61,848 bases of DNA, from assembly GCA_050248795.1 (NCBI GenBank), contig JBFWRS010000020.1, forward strand, positions 1-61,848, written 5' to 3'. Both the position numbers and the translations under genes were made by a program. The notes under the pieces are model-generated. The model was not told the origin of the DNA. It saw nothing but the letters and a program-made list of their open reading frames with translations, and did no database searches. Shown piece by piece: positions 54,057 to 61,526 of this stretch (position 1 is its first letter; each line of letters begins with the position of its first letter). Source of the stretch: CAZTDU01 sp050248795 (GTDB taxonomy: Bacteria; Pseudomonadota; Gammaproteobacteria; Burkholderiales; SG8-39).

Positions 54057-55310
54057 ATGCTCAGGCGCATCCTCGGCTCGCCACGGACCTGGATGCTTCT
54101 CTTGCTGGCCGTCGCCGTGGCGGTGGTGTGGTGGCAACGCGCGCGCGGCCCGCTGGTGCACGTGGAAACCGTGCGCCGCGCCGACATTACGCAGACGGTG
54201 GTGTCCACCGGCCGCGTCATCACGCCGGCGCGCGTGGAACTGGGCAGCGTGATCACCGGCACGGTGACCGAGCTGCTGGTGCGCGAGGGTGATCCAGTGA
54301 AGGCCGGCCAGGTGCTGGCGCGCCTGCGCGCGGACGAGCCGCGCGCCGCGGTGGCGCAGGCCGAAGCCGCGCTGGCCGAGGCCGAGGCGCGCCTCGCGCA
54401 ACTGGGCACGCTCGCCGGCCCGGTGGCCGAGAACGCGCTCGAGCGCGCCGCGCAGAACCTGCGGCTCGCGCGCGAGGAGCACCTGCGCGTGGAGCGGCTG
54501 CACAGGCAGGGATTCTTCAGCACCTCGCGGCTGGACGAGGCGCTGCGCAACCTGCGCGTGGCGGAGTCCGATCATGCCTCGGCGCTCGCGCAGGCGACCG
54601 CCAACCGCCCACGGGGCAGCGAGCACGCGCTGGCGCGCGCGCGGCGCGAGCAGGCGCATGCGGCGCTGGCGCTGGCGAAGGCTCGGCTCGAGTACACCGA
54701 AATCCGCGCCAGCGCGGATGGCACGCTGCTGCGCAAGTTCGTCGAACCCGGCGACACGGTGCAGCCGGGCAAGCCGCTGTTCGAACTCACCGTGGCGGGC
54801 GAGACGCAGGTGCTGCTGCAGGTGGACGAGAAGAACCTCGGCCTGCTGGCCGCGGGACAACGCGCGAAAGTGGCGGCGGACGCGTATCCGGACCGCCCTG
54901 CGGACGCCGCGATTTTCTACATCGCGCCCTCGGTGGATGCGACCCGCGGCACGGTAGAGGTGAAGCTGCGCGTGCCCGACCCCGGCACCTTCCTCAAGCC
55001 CGACATGACCGTGTCGGCCGAGATCCTGTCGGGAAGCAAGAAGGGCGCGCTCGCGCTGTCGTCTGCCGCGGTGCGCGATGCTGCCGGCGCGCGGCCCTGG
55101 GTGCTGGCGGTGCGCGACGGCCGCGCCGCGCGCGTCGACATCAAGCTGGGGTTGCGCGGCGAAGGCGTGGTCGAAGTGCAGGACGGACTTGCCGAAGGCG
55201 AACTGGTGGTGCCGGTGGGCGCGCCGGTACGGCCCGGCGCGCGCCTGCGCGCCGATGCCGCGCCGCCGCCCGCGAAGGAAAAGACCGGCACGCTGGACGT
55301 CGTGCGCTAG
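54057..55310 (+). CDS. Periplasmic adaptor subunit of an efflux pump (HlyD/MacA-like)
   Basis: A 417-residue membrane-fusion protein. One N-terminal membrane anchor (MLLLLAVAVAVVWWQRARG) is followed by the lipoyl half (ELGSVITGTVTELLVREGDP), an alpha-helical hairpin with an Ala/Glu/Arg-rich coiled coil (about residues 100-200), the second lipoyl half and a beta-barrel. It would couple an inner-membrane pump to an outer-membrane channel. The permease expected downstream is missing. Right after its stop codon comes duplicated toxin-antitoxin debris, so the operon may have been cut here. Confidence 0.9.
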   Translation: MLRRILGSPRTWMLLLLAVAVAVVWWQRARGPLVHVETVRRADITQTVVSTGRVITPARVELGSVITGTVTELLVREGDPVKAGQVLARLRADEPRAAVAQAEAALAEAEARLAQLGTLAGPVAENALERAAQNLRLAREEHLRVERLHRQGFFSTSRLDEALRNLRVAESDHASALAQATANRPRGSEHALARARREQAHAALALAKARLEYTEIRASADGTLLRKFVEPGDTVQPGKPLFELTVAGETQVLLQVDEKNLGLLAAGQRAKVAADAYPDRPADAAIFYIAPSVDATRGTVEVKLRVPDPGTFLKPDMTVSAEILSGSKKGALALSSAAVRDAAGARPWVLAVRDGRAARVDIKLGLRGEGVVEVQDGLAEGELVVPVGAPVRPGARLRADAAPPPAKEKTGTLDVVR

Positions 55311-55506
55311 CCATGGCACGCCCATCCTCCGCGCTTGCTGCAAGTCGGGACCAGGTCCTCGCGCTGGCGCAGCTATTGGGCGTTCGGGTGGAGGTGCGCA
55401 CGCCGGCGGAGATCTCGCGCCATATCCGGGACCGCGCGCTTGCGGAGGCGCTGCCGCTGTGAACGAAAGGGACGTCCTGCGCCTTCGGCAGATCGTCGAC
55501 GGCGCG
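55307..55506. repeat. 200-bp direct repeat, copy 1
   Basis: It begins at the CTAG that holds the adaptor stop codon and is repeated at 56056-56255 with a constant offset of 749 bp, no gaps and 9 differences by my count (about 95% identical). It contains the MNT and HepT remnants. Confidence 0.88.
55313..55462 (+). pseudogene. Internally deleted MNT-type nucleotidyltransferase (antitoxin) remnant, copy 1
   Basis: Forty-nine codons. The N-terminal half (LAASRDQVLALAQLLGVR) looks like the start of a minimal nucleotidyltransferase, and the C-terminal half (TPAEISRHIRDRALAEALPL) looks like its end. The middle, with the GSxxxG...D active site, is missing. It overlaps the HepT remnant by GTGA, as in intact mntA-hepT pairs. 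Alternatively it could be a genuine tiny gene, since both copies keep an open frame. Confidence 0.6.
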
Positions 55507-55530
55507 CAGGCCCTCGCATGGGTCATCTGA
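55459..55530 (+). pseudogene. HepT-like (DUF86) toxin remnant, copy 1
   Basis: From a GTG overlapping the MNT remnant, NERDVLRLRQIVDGAQALAW matches only the first helix of HepT/DUF86 HEPN toxins before a stop. The HEPN active site (RxxxxH) is absent. Confidence 0.6.
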
Positions 55531-55563
55531 ACAACCCTCTGTCGACGCGCTAGAATTCGCCTC

Positions 55564-55779
55564 ATGAATGCCTACACCGCCGTCATCGAGCATTGTCCGG
55601 ACACGAAGCTGTACGTGGGCTATGTGCCGGGGTTCCCGGGCGCCCATAGCCAGGGCGCGACGCTTGACGAGTTGCACGCGAACCTTCGGGAAGTGATCGG
55701 CATGCTTATCGAGGATGGCGAGCCCAGGCTGGAGAGAAGTGGCCCCACGCGCTTAGACAGCTCCGGGGGGTGTATATAG
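55564..55779 (+). pseudogene. Truncated HicB-like antitoxin
   Basis: A 71-codon frame. Residues 1-57 (MNAYTAVIEHCPDTKLYVGY, VPGFPGAHSQGATLDELHAN, LREVIGMLIEDGEPRLE) match the partially degraded RNase H fold of HicB. The expected C-terminal strand is then replaced by an unrelated tail (RSGPTRLDSSGGCI). No hicA toxin is found beside it. It may be a functional short form or a remnant broken by the rearrangement between the two 200-bp repeats. Confidence 0.7.
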
Positions 55780-56055
55780 GTGCGATCCCAGCAAGTTGAG
55801 GGATTTCCACGGGGCCGCGCGTGCGGCGCTGTTGTCGCACACGAGCACGCGACGCGGTGGGCAACCGGCTGGCGAAATCAACACGTCTAGGAGAGTCTGC
55901 CCTGCAGACCGGAGCTAACGCACGTTCGGCTACGCGTTCGATGATCTGGTCAGGGTCAGCCAGATTGACCCGTCCCTTCTAGTCGTACCAGCTGATTGGC
56001 AGGAAGCCCAGCCGCGGCTGGACTGCTGCAGGTGGTCTAGAACTCCTGTAAAGAC
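55780..56055. other. Non-coding spacer between the two 200-bp repeats
   Basis: I see no convincing gene, RNA or terminator in these 276 bp. All frames carry stops. It may contain worn-out mobile-element sequence, but I cannot identify it. Confidence 0.5.
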
Positions 56056-56255
56056 CTAGCCATGGCACGCCCATCCTCCGCGCTTGCTGCAAGTCGGGAC
56101 CAGGTCCTCGCGCTGGCGCAGCTATTGGGCGTTCGGGTGGAGGTGCGCATGCCGGCGGAGATCTCGCGCCACATCCAGGACCGCGTGCTCGCGGAGGCGC
56201 GGCCGCTGTGAACGAGAGGGACGTCTTGCGCCTTCGGCACATCGTCGACGGCGCG
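56056..56255. repeat. 200-bp direct repeat, copy 2
   Basis: Second copy of 55307-55506, with 9 substitutions by my count and no gaps. The left edge is again CTAGCCATGG and similarity stops after GGCGCG. Confidence 0.88.
56062..56211 (+). pseudogene. Internally deleted MNT-type nucleotidyltransferase remnant, copy 2
   Basis: Same 49-codon frame as at 55313 with a few substitutions (RMPAEISRHIQDRVLAEARP). It carries the same internal deletion, so the deletion came before the duplication. Confidence 0.6.
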
Positions 56256-56330
56256 GAGCGGAGCGCGGGGTATCTGGGCGGGCGCCCTGTCGCAATGCAG
56301 CGTGCGGCGAGTAGATTAGAGTGCCCCTAG
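56208..56330 (+). pseudogene. HepT-like (DUF86) toxin remnant, copy 2
   Basis: Forty codons from a GTG in the MNT stop: NERDVLRLRHIVDGAERSAG then YLGGRP, matching the first part of HepT, followed by unrelated sequence and a stop. The catalytic HEPN part is missing. It retains a little more of the family sequence than copy 1. Confidence 0.6.
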
Positions 56331-56756
56331 CTAGGGCGTGGCCTGCGGCGACGCAGACGGCGGCTCGTACACGAAGCGCCACTCGGCGTAGCGCGCGGCA
56401 CCTTCCAGGCTTGCCTGCGCCGGCGCGAAGCCGCCGCGCTTGAGCGGCGGCGCATCCGACAGGCTGTGCACGCCCATGATGCCGCCGCCGGGCGCGCGCA
56501 CGAGCCCCCACTCGGCCTTGCCCGAAACCGGGTCGAGGTAGATTCTCCGCAGGTAGCGCTGTACCGACAGGTGGCGCTTGTCCTCCAGCAGATCCACCAG
56601 GCTTTCCGGGTAACGCTTCACCGTGCCCGGTGTGCGGTAGTAGTAGAGCGCGATGGCCTGGCGGAACTGCTCGCCCACCCACAGCAGTTCGCGCTCCTTC
56701 TCACTGGTACAGAAAAAGCCGGGCAGCTCATAACCAAGGCAGCAACAACGCATCAC
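56331..56756 (-). pseudogene. N-terminally truncated pseudopilin-like gene
   Basis: A 141-codon frame. From residue about 18 it reads EKERELLWVGEQFRQAIALY, YRTPGTVKRYPESLVDLLED and YLRRIYLDPVSGKAEWGLVR, the globular part of a type-II-secretion/pilin-like protein with a Gly-rich C-terminal region. The prepilin cleavage site and hydrophobic helix that must come before it are missing. They are replaced by MMRCCCLGYELPGFFC from the adjoining sequence. It begins in the stop of the immunity-like gene, so the toxin cassette seems to have been inserted into the 5' end of a pilin gene. Confidence 0.72.
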
Positions 56757-57169
56757 TGCCCCGGATATTCCTTTGCATCAAAGAGCCTTGTCCTCGACAA
56801 GATCCAGCCTATGACTAGGCCAAGCGGTCCCACGATAATCAAATTCCAGAACGGCATCCAAAGCAGGTTCAGTGAACCCGTCGACGACGGTGACTGCACG
56901 AATACGCTGAAATAGTTGGTTACATCGACGAGCAAAGGTCCCGTTGCGGCGACCAGTGGTATGACAGTTCTGCGCATTGTGAATAGCAGAAGCATTGCAA
57001 TCAGATATGGAAGCCAGGACCAGACCATTACTGCCAAGCTGAGGGTGGGTGGCTGCCCGTCCCAATCCAGCACCAGCCCTGCGACATGCAGGAGCAGGCC
57101 TAGCGTGACGACTGAGTACCCAATAATCCGCACGCGGCTGTTTATCTTTTCGGGAGCCACTCTAGTCAT
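56753..57169 (-). CDS. Four-helix membrane protein, candidate immunity protein for the PLA2-like Rhs toxin
   Basis: A 138-residue protein with four predicted membrane helices (IIGYSVVTLGLLLHVAGLVL, SLAVMVWSWLPYLIAMLLLF, VIPLVAATGPLLVDVTNYFS and LLWMPFWNLIIVGPLGLVIG). I recognise no family. Its ATG overlaps the stop of the Rhs/PLA2 cassette (ATGA), the arrangement expected of a toxin-immunity pair. A membrane protein would suit protection against a membrane-degrading phospholipase. GC content is visibly lower than in the chromosome core. Function inferred from position only. Confidence 0.6.
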   Translation of the reverse strand: MTRVAPEKINSRVRIIGYSVVTLGLLLHVAGLVLDWDGQPPTLSLAVMVWSWLPYLIAMLLLFTMRRTVIPLVAATGPLLVDVTNYFSVFVQSPSSTGSLNLLWMPFWNLIIVGPLGLVIGWILSRTRLFDAKEYPGQ

Positions 57170-58707
57170 TTGCAGCACTTGGCACGAGTATTGTCAAAAG
57201 AACTCTGGGCTCTTTTCATATTGGCTGCAGCGCCCGCATACTTGGCGGCCAGACCTTCACATCGAATTCTCACATCGCTCCGATATCGACTGCACTTCGC
57301 AGTCATGCAGTTCCAGAACCGAAAGTCGCAATCGAATTTCGTTGGCATCCTTTCGCAATCTTCGTAGCAAGCGTCGTGCATGTCACAGCACTTCTCGAAT
57401 GGAAAATCGCGGCCGTGGAAATTGTCAGGAGGATTGTTCGGTACCGCAAACTCCCAGAACCCGCTACCGCATCCCTTTAGACCCAGCGGATCCGTAAACC
57501 TGAGAGGATTGCCTTGGACGTAGGAGAAGGTGTTCAGGCCACCATGCAGTCCAATTGGGTCACTTTCAGCGTATCTTCCGATGTTCGGATCGTAATCTCG
57601 GAAGTAGTTGTAGTGAAGGTTCGTCTCCTTGTCGAAGTACTGCCCAGGGAACCGCAGATTGAACTCGAACGCCCCGAGCGCGCCCGGATCCTCATCCGGC
57701 GGGCTGTTGCCGAACGGTTCTTGTTGGTCCCACTTCCAGCGCAGTTGCTGGTTCTCGTCATAGACCTGCCTCGGCGTGTTCAGGTGATCCGTGTGTATGA
57801 AGTACAGCTTCTGCTGCGGCTCCAGGCTGACAACGACGAGGCGTATGGCATCCGCCACCACGTACCCGTTCGCCTCATCCGTCAGCGCGATCTTGTGGCC
57901 GGTTCCTGGGGCCAGGCTGTAGGTCCCCAGCAGATTCCAGGTTGCGCCGTTCGCCTGCTGGTTCACCGTCGTGGTGGTGGTGCCCGCGGCGTGGGTGACG
58001 GTGTACTTGGTGTCCGTCGCCCGGTTCGCGTGGCTCGTCCAGCGGGCGTACACCTCGTACTGTCCGGCTTGCGCCACGTTCGGCGTCCAGGTGGCTGTGT
58101 TCGGCGGGGCGTTGGGCGGCAGGATCATCACCGCATCCGCGATCACGTAGCCGTTGGCTTGATCGGTCAGGGATACGGTTGCGTCCCCGGCGTTGAAGCT
58201 GTAGCTCCCGAGGAGGTTCCAGGCCCCGCTGTTCGCCTCCTGGTTGGCCGTGACGGTGTTGCTGCCGCCGGCGTGATTCACCGTGTACTTCGCATCCGTC
58301 GCCCGGTTCGGGTGGGCGGTCCACCTTGCGTAGACGTTGTAGTTCCCTGCACTCGGTACGCTCAGCGTCCAGGTCGCCGTGTTCGGCGGTGAGTTGGGCG
58401 GCACCAGCATCACCGCGTCCGCGATCACGTAGCCGTTGGCGTCGTCGCTCAGGCTCACCGTGCTGGCCCCGGCGTTGAAGCTGTACGTCCCCAACAGGTT
58501 CCACGCTCCCCCGCCCTGCTCCTGGTTCACCGTCACCACGTCACCGCCTCCCGCATGGCTCACCGTGTACTTCGCGTTCGTTGCCCGGTTCGGGTGCTGC
58601 GTCCAGCGTGCATAGACTTCATACGTTCCCGCTGCAGGTGCGTTCAAGGTCCAAGTGAAGACGTTACTCCCGCTTCCGCCCGCGTGCACCTGGTAGTTGG
58701 TGCCGAC
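57166..58707 (-). CDS. Silent Rhs/golvesin cassette with phospholipase-A2-like C-terminal domain
   Basis: An open cassette of 513 codons without its own start. In order: three golvesin-type beta domains of about 85 residues (each like AAGTYEVYARWTQHPNRATN...ANGYVIADAV), an Rhs core (LYFIHTDHLNTPRQVYDENQ; FNLRFPGQYFDKETNLHYNY; FRDYDPNIGRYAESDPIGL) and, after GLKGCGSGFWEF, a C-terminal domain with FEKCCDMHDACYEDC. CCxxHDxCY is the active-site motif of secreted phospholipases A2; further cysteines follow. The frame continues upstream to 59346, but that part is antisense to other genes and has no sensible start. The first residues GTNYQV match codon for codon the equivalent point of the plus-strand gene, so this is a C-terminal cassette awaiting an N-terminus. 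Confidence 0.82.
   Translation of the reverse strand, partial: VGTNYQVHAGGSGSNVFTWTLNAPAAGTYEVYARWTQHPNRATNAKYTVSHAGGGDVVTVNQEQGGGAWNLLGTYSFNAGASTVSLSDDANGYVIADAVMLVPPNSPPNTATWTLSVPSAGNYNVYARWTAHPNRATDAKYTVNHAGGSNTVTANQEANSGAWNLLGSYSFNAGDATVSLTDQANGYVIADAVMILPPNAPPNTATWTPNVAQAGQYEVYARWTSHANRATDTKYTVTHAAGTTTTTVNQQANGATWNLLGTYSLAPGTGHKIALTDEANGYVVADAIRLVVVSLEPQQKLYFIHTDHLNTPRQVYDENQQLRWKWDQQEPFGNSPPDEDPGALGAFEFNLRFPGQYFDKETNLHYNYFRDYDPNIGRYAESDPIGLHGGLNTFSYVQGNPLRFTDPLGLKGCGSGFWEFAVPNNPPDNFHGRDFPFEKCCDMHDACYEDCERMPTKFDCDFRFWNCMTAKCSRYRSDVRIRCEGLAAKYAGAAANMKRAQSSFDNTRAKCCK
57550..58707 (-). repeat. Inverted repeat, left arm (1,158 bp)
   Basis: It covers the three golvesin domains and Rhs core of the minus-strand cassette. 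It has exactly the length of the right arm at 59443-60600 and the same frame. Where I aligned it (the first 140 bp) it is about 93-98% identical; protein identity remains high along the arm, lower near the Rhs end. Confidence 0.9.
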
Positions 58708-59052
58708 ACGTACGCCTACAGCGGCACGAGCAACCGCATCGCGAGCATCACGCCGAGCACGGGGCCGGTGAAGAACTTCGTCTTCGACGCCAACGGCAGC
58801 ACAACGAACGACGCGGTCAACGCCTACGCCTACGACGTGCGCGGGCGGATGGTGCAATCGACGGGACCAGTCGGCGTCACGGACTACCAGGTGAACGCGC
58901 TGGGGCAGCGGATCAGGAAGAGCAACGCCGGAGGGGACACCGTCTTCCACTACGACACGAGAGGACGATTGATCGCGGAGACGGATGCCGCAGGCAGCCT
59001 GAAGCGCGAGTACCTGTACCTCGCCGACACCCCGGTCGCCGTGGCGCAGTGA
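58702..59052 (+). pseudogene. 3' remnant of an Rhs-repeat gene
   Basis: The frame reads ADTYAYSGTSNRIASITPST, AYDVRGRMVQSTGPVGVTDY and YDTRGRLIAETDAAGSLKRE, ending YLYLADTPVAVAQ and a stop. These are typical Rhs/YD repeats and the end of the shell just before the core. Left of 58702 the strand is antisense golvesin sequence, so the long 5' part of this gene is absent. It ends 9 bp before the start of the signal-peptide-bearing Rhs gene. Confidence 0.85.
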
Positions 59053-59061
59053 GGAGCGGAC

Positions 59062-60984
59062 ATGAGACCGCTCATCGCGCTCGTCCTTGCTGCCGCCTGC
59101 GCCGGCGCCCAGGCGCAGACGGAAATGGTCCTGGACAACGTCGCCCCGGTCTTCAGTACCACCGGCACCTGGCCGGCGAGCACGTCGGTCAGCGGCTACA
59201 TCGGCACGAACTACCAGGCAAAGCAACAAAGCGCCCCGCCCGGCGCCATCGTCGTGGACAACACCGACGCCGGGTTCTCGGTAACGGGCAGCTGGCCGAG
59301 CTCCACGGCGGTCTCCGGGTACCTGGGCACCAACTACCAGCACCACTATGCGAATGGCGAGCCCCCCAGCGCCGTCGTCTCGGACAATTCCTCAGGCTCC
59401 GCCACGGGAACGTGGCCCACCAGCACGTCTGTCTCCGGCTACGTCGGCACCAACTACCAGGTGCGCGCAGCCGGGACCGGGAGTAACGTCTTCACCTGGA
59501 CCTTGAACGCACCTGCAGCGGGAACGTATGAAGTCTATGCACGCTGGACCCAGCACCCGAACCGGGCAACGAACGCGAAGTACACGGTGAGCCATGCGGG
59601 AGGCGGTGACGTGGTGACGGTGAACCAGGAGCAGGGCGGGGGAGCGTGGAACCTGTTGGGGACGTACAGCTTCAACGCCGGGGCCAGCACGGTGAGCCTG
59701 AGCGACGACGCCAACGGCTACGTGATCGCGGACGCGGTGATGCTCGTCCCCCCGGGAGCAGCACCGAACACGGCGACGTGGACGCTGCCCGTACCCAGCG
59801 CAGGCACCTACAACGTCTACGCCAGGTGGACGGCCCACCCGAACCGGGCGACGGATGCGAAGTACACCATTGCTCACGCGAGCGGAAGCAGCACCGTCAC
59901 CGCCAACCAGGAGCAGAACAGCGGCGCGTGGAATCTCCTGGGCAGCTACAGCTTCAACGCGGGCAACGCCACGGTCTCCCTGACCGATCAAGCCAACGGC
60001 TACGTGATTGCGGACGCGGTGATGATCCTGCCGCCAAACTCACCCCCCAACACGGCGACGTGGACACCAAACGTGGCGCAGGCGGGACAGTACGAGGTGT
60101 ATGCACGCTGGACCCAGAACGCGAACCGGGCGACGGATGCGAAGTACACCGTCACGCACTCCGGTGGAAGCACCACGACGGCCGTGAATCAGCAGGCCAA
60201 CGGCGGAGCGTGGAACCTGCTGGGGACGTATAGCCTGGCGCCCGGGACTAGCCACAAGATTGCACTGACGGATGAAGCCAACGGCTACGTGGTGGCCGAT
60301 GCCATCAGACTCGTCCCGGTCACCGTGCAGGCGGAGCCGAAGCTGTACTTCATCCACACCGATCATCTGAATTCACCCAGACAAATCTACGACGAGAACC
60401 AGCAGCTGCGCTGGCGCTGGGACCAAGCCGAGCCATTCGGAGCGAACCCGCCGGATGAGAATCCGGCGGCGCTGGGCGCATTCGAGTTCAACCTGCGCTT
60501 CCCGGGGCAGTACGCGGACAAGGAAACGGGGCTTCATCAGAACTACTTCCGAGACTACAGCGCAGATCTAGGAAGGTACGTGCAGCCGGACCCGCTCGGT
60601 ACGGTTACGACATGGCCGCGTACACCTACGATGGGGCTAAACCACTCGTATCTCTATGCGGCCGGAAACGCCCTGATCTACATTGATGAATGGGGGCTCA
60701 TCTGGTATTGCACATTGAATTTCACGGTCATCCCCGAACCGAGTACGTGTACGACGGCCAAGTGCCAACCCTACGTTACGGGGCGCGGATCACACGAAAC
60801 TCGAATGGGTGCAGAGATTGCGGCCGCTTTGGCTGCGATTCGTCGACTCCCGGCGGGTTGCACGCTTGGCGAAGAAATTCCCCAGATTCCGGGAGTTCGC
60901 CACCTGCCCGTTAGTCGATGCTTTCCGTACAAAGGGCCGCCAATTATCGATCGGCGAGGTCCGCCGAACTTGGAAACGGACTAG
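59062..60984 (+). CDS. Secreted Rhs/golvesin protein with variable C-terminal domain
   Basis: A 640-residue protein. A signal peptide (RPLIALVLAAACAGAQAQ) is followed by three roughly 35-residue repeats (like VVDNTDAGFSVTGSWPSSTA, VSGYLGTNYQ), three golvesin-type domains, the Rhs core (YFIHTDHLNSPRQIYDENQQ, FRDYSADLGRYVQPDPLG) and, after YAAGNALIYIDEWGLIW, a unique tail of about 95 residues with five Cys (including CTTAKC). ATG 59062 has GAGGAG 6 nt upstream. The tail is in the toxin position of Rhs proteins but I cannot assign it. It overlaps the minus-strand cassette as one arm of a long inverted repeat. Confidence 0.88.
   Translation: MRPLIALVLAAACAGAQAQTEMVLDNVAPVFSTTGTWPASTSVSGYIGTNYQAKQQSAPPGAIVVDNTDAGFSVTGSWPSSTAVSGYLGTNYQHHYANGEPPSAVVSDNSSGSATGTWPTSTSVSGYVGTNYQVRAAGTGSNVFTWTLNAPAAGTYEVYARWTQHPNRATNAKYTVSHAGGGDVVTVNQEQGGGAWNLLGTYSFNAGASTVSLSDDANGYVIADAVMLVPPGAAPNTATWTLPVPSAGTYNVYARWTAHPNRATDAKYTIAHASGSSTVTANQEQNSGAWNLLGSYSFNAGNATVSLTDQANGYVIADAVMILPPNSPPNTATWTPNVAQAGQYEVYARWTQNANRATDAKYTVTHSGGSTTTAVNQQANGGAWNLLGTYSLAPGTSHKIALTDEANGYVVADAIRLVPVTVQAEPKLYFIHTDHLNSPRQIYDENQQLRWRWDQAEPFGANPPDENPAALGAFEFNLRFPGQYADKETGLHQNYFRDYSADLGRYVQPDPLGTVTTWPRTPTMGLNHSYLYAAGNALIYIDEWGLIWYCTLNFTVIPEPSTCTTAKCQPYVTGRGSHETRMGAEIAAALAAIRRLPAGCTLGEEIPQIPGVRHLPVSRCFPYKGPPIIDRRGPPNLETD
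59443..60600 (+). repeat. Inverted repeat, right arm (1,158 bp)
   Basis: It starts at GTCGGCACCAACTACCAGGT, the same junction sequence as the left arm, and ends at the conserved DPLG of the Rhs core. The 735 bp between the arms (58708-59442) hold the Rhs remnant and the signal-peptide start of this gene. Confidence 0.9.
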
Positions 60985-61004
60985 CGCCTGCAAGGGTCAC
61001 GTAG

Positions 61005-61472
61005 ATGAATCTGCCGGGTCGATTCGTGACATGGCTATGCGCGGCGCTCGCCGTGGTTTGCGCGTGTTCGTCCGGCGTGTCAGCACCGGTGCAGGCAGAG
61101 AGCCCGGAACTGAAGCGGTACGATGAGTTAAATGTTCGAATTCTGCGAGCAGAGGAACGCGCGCTAGCTTCTTACTTTCGAGGTACGGAAAGTGATGCTA
61201 TCCGGGATTTGAGTGCGCTGGCTTCGCTACTGAAGGAAATGCTTTCGCTGAAGGATTTAGCCGAGTCCTCGCGGATGGCCACGCACTACGACGCAGTACT
61301 CACTTTTGGTCGGCTTGCGAAAACCTATCGCCTTTCGAACCGCGCATCACAGGAAATGGAGGCGGTAAGGCAGGCTCTTGAGCACTCTACGCAATCAGGG
61401 AGAGCAATCCGTGGCGAGCCTGAGCTTCGCGAGCTTGTTGACTCAGTGGACAGGAACTATCGTCTGAAATAA
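61005..61472 (+). CDS. Exported helical protein, candidate immunity protein
   Basis: A 155-residue protein. An N-terminal export signal (GRFVTWLCAALAVVCACSS) has a possible lipobox (VCA-C), so it may be a lipoprotein. The mature part is mostly charged helix (ELNVRILRAEERALASYFRG and further). I do not recognise the family. Its place 20 bp after the variable Rhs tail suggests an immunity role, which is inference. GC content is lower than the core genome. Confidence 0.6.
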   Translation: MNLPGRFVTWLCAALAVVCACSSGVSAPVQAESPELKRYDELNVRILRAEERALASYFRGTESDAIRDLSALASLLKEMLSLKDLAESSRMATHYDAVLTFGRLAKTYRLSNRASQEMEAVRQALEHSTQSGRAIRGEPELRELVDSVDRNYRLK

Positions 61473-61526
61473 TGTGTACAAGTTCAGTAATTCCCCGACA
61501 GATGGGCCATCCGGCTGTATAGCAGT

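Noticed and set aside
57166..59346. A single 726-residue minus-strand protein
   Set aside because: Upstream of 58707 the frame is antisense to the Rhs remnant and the signal-peptide gene and shows no protein character; only 57166-58707 is kept.
57514..60366. Short tandem repeats in the golvesin region considered as CRISPR or satellite DNA
   Set aside because: The periodicity (about 250-270 bp) is that of repeated protein domains in frame, not of short repeats with unique spacers.
61473..61526. The end of the IS element with terminal inverted repeat
   Set aside because: I could not find a matching opposite end in the window, so I do not mark element ends.
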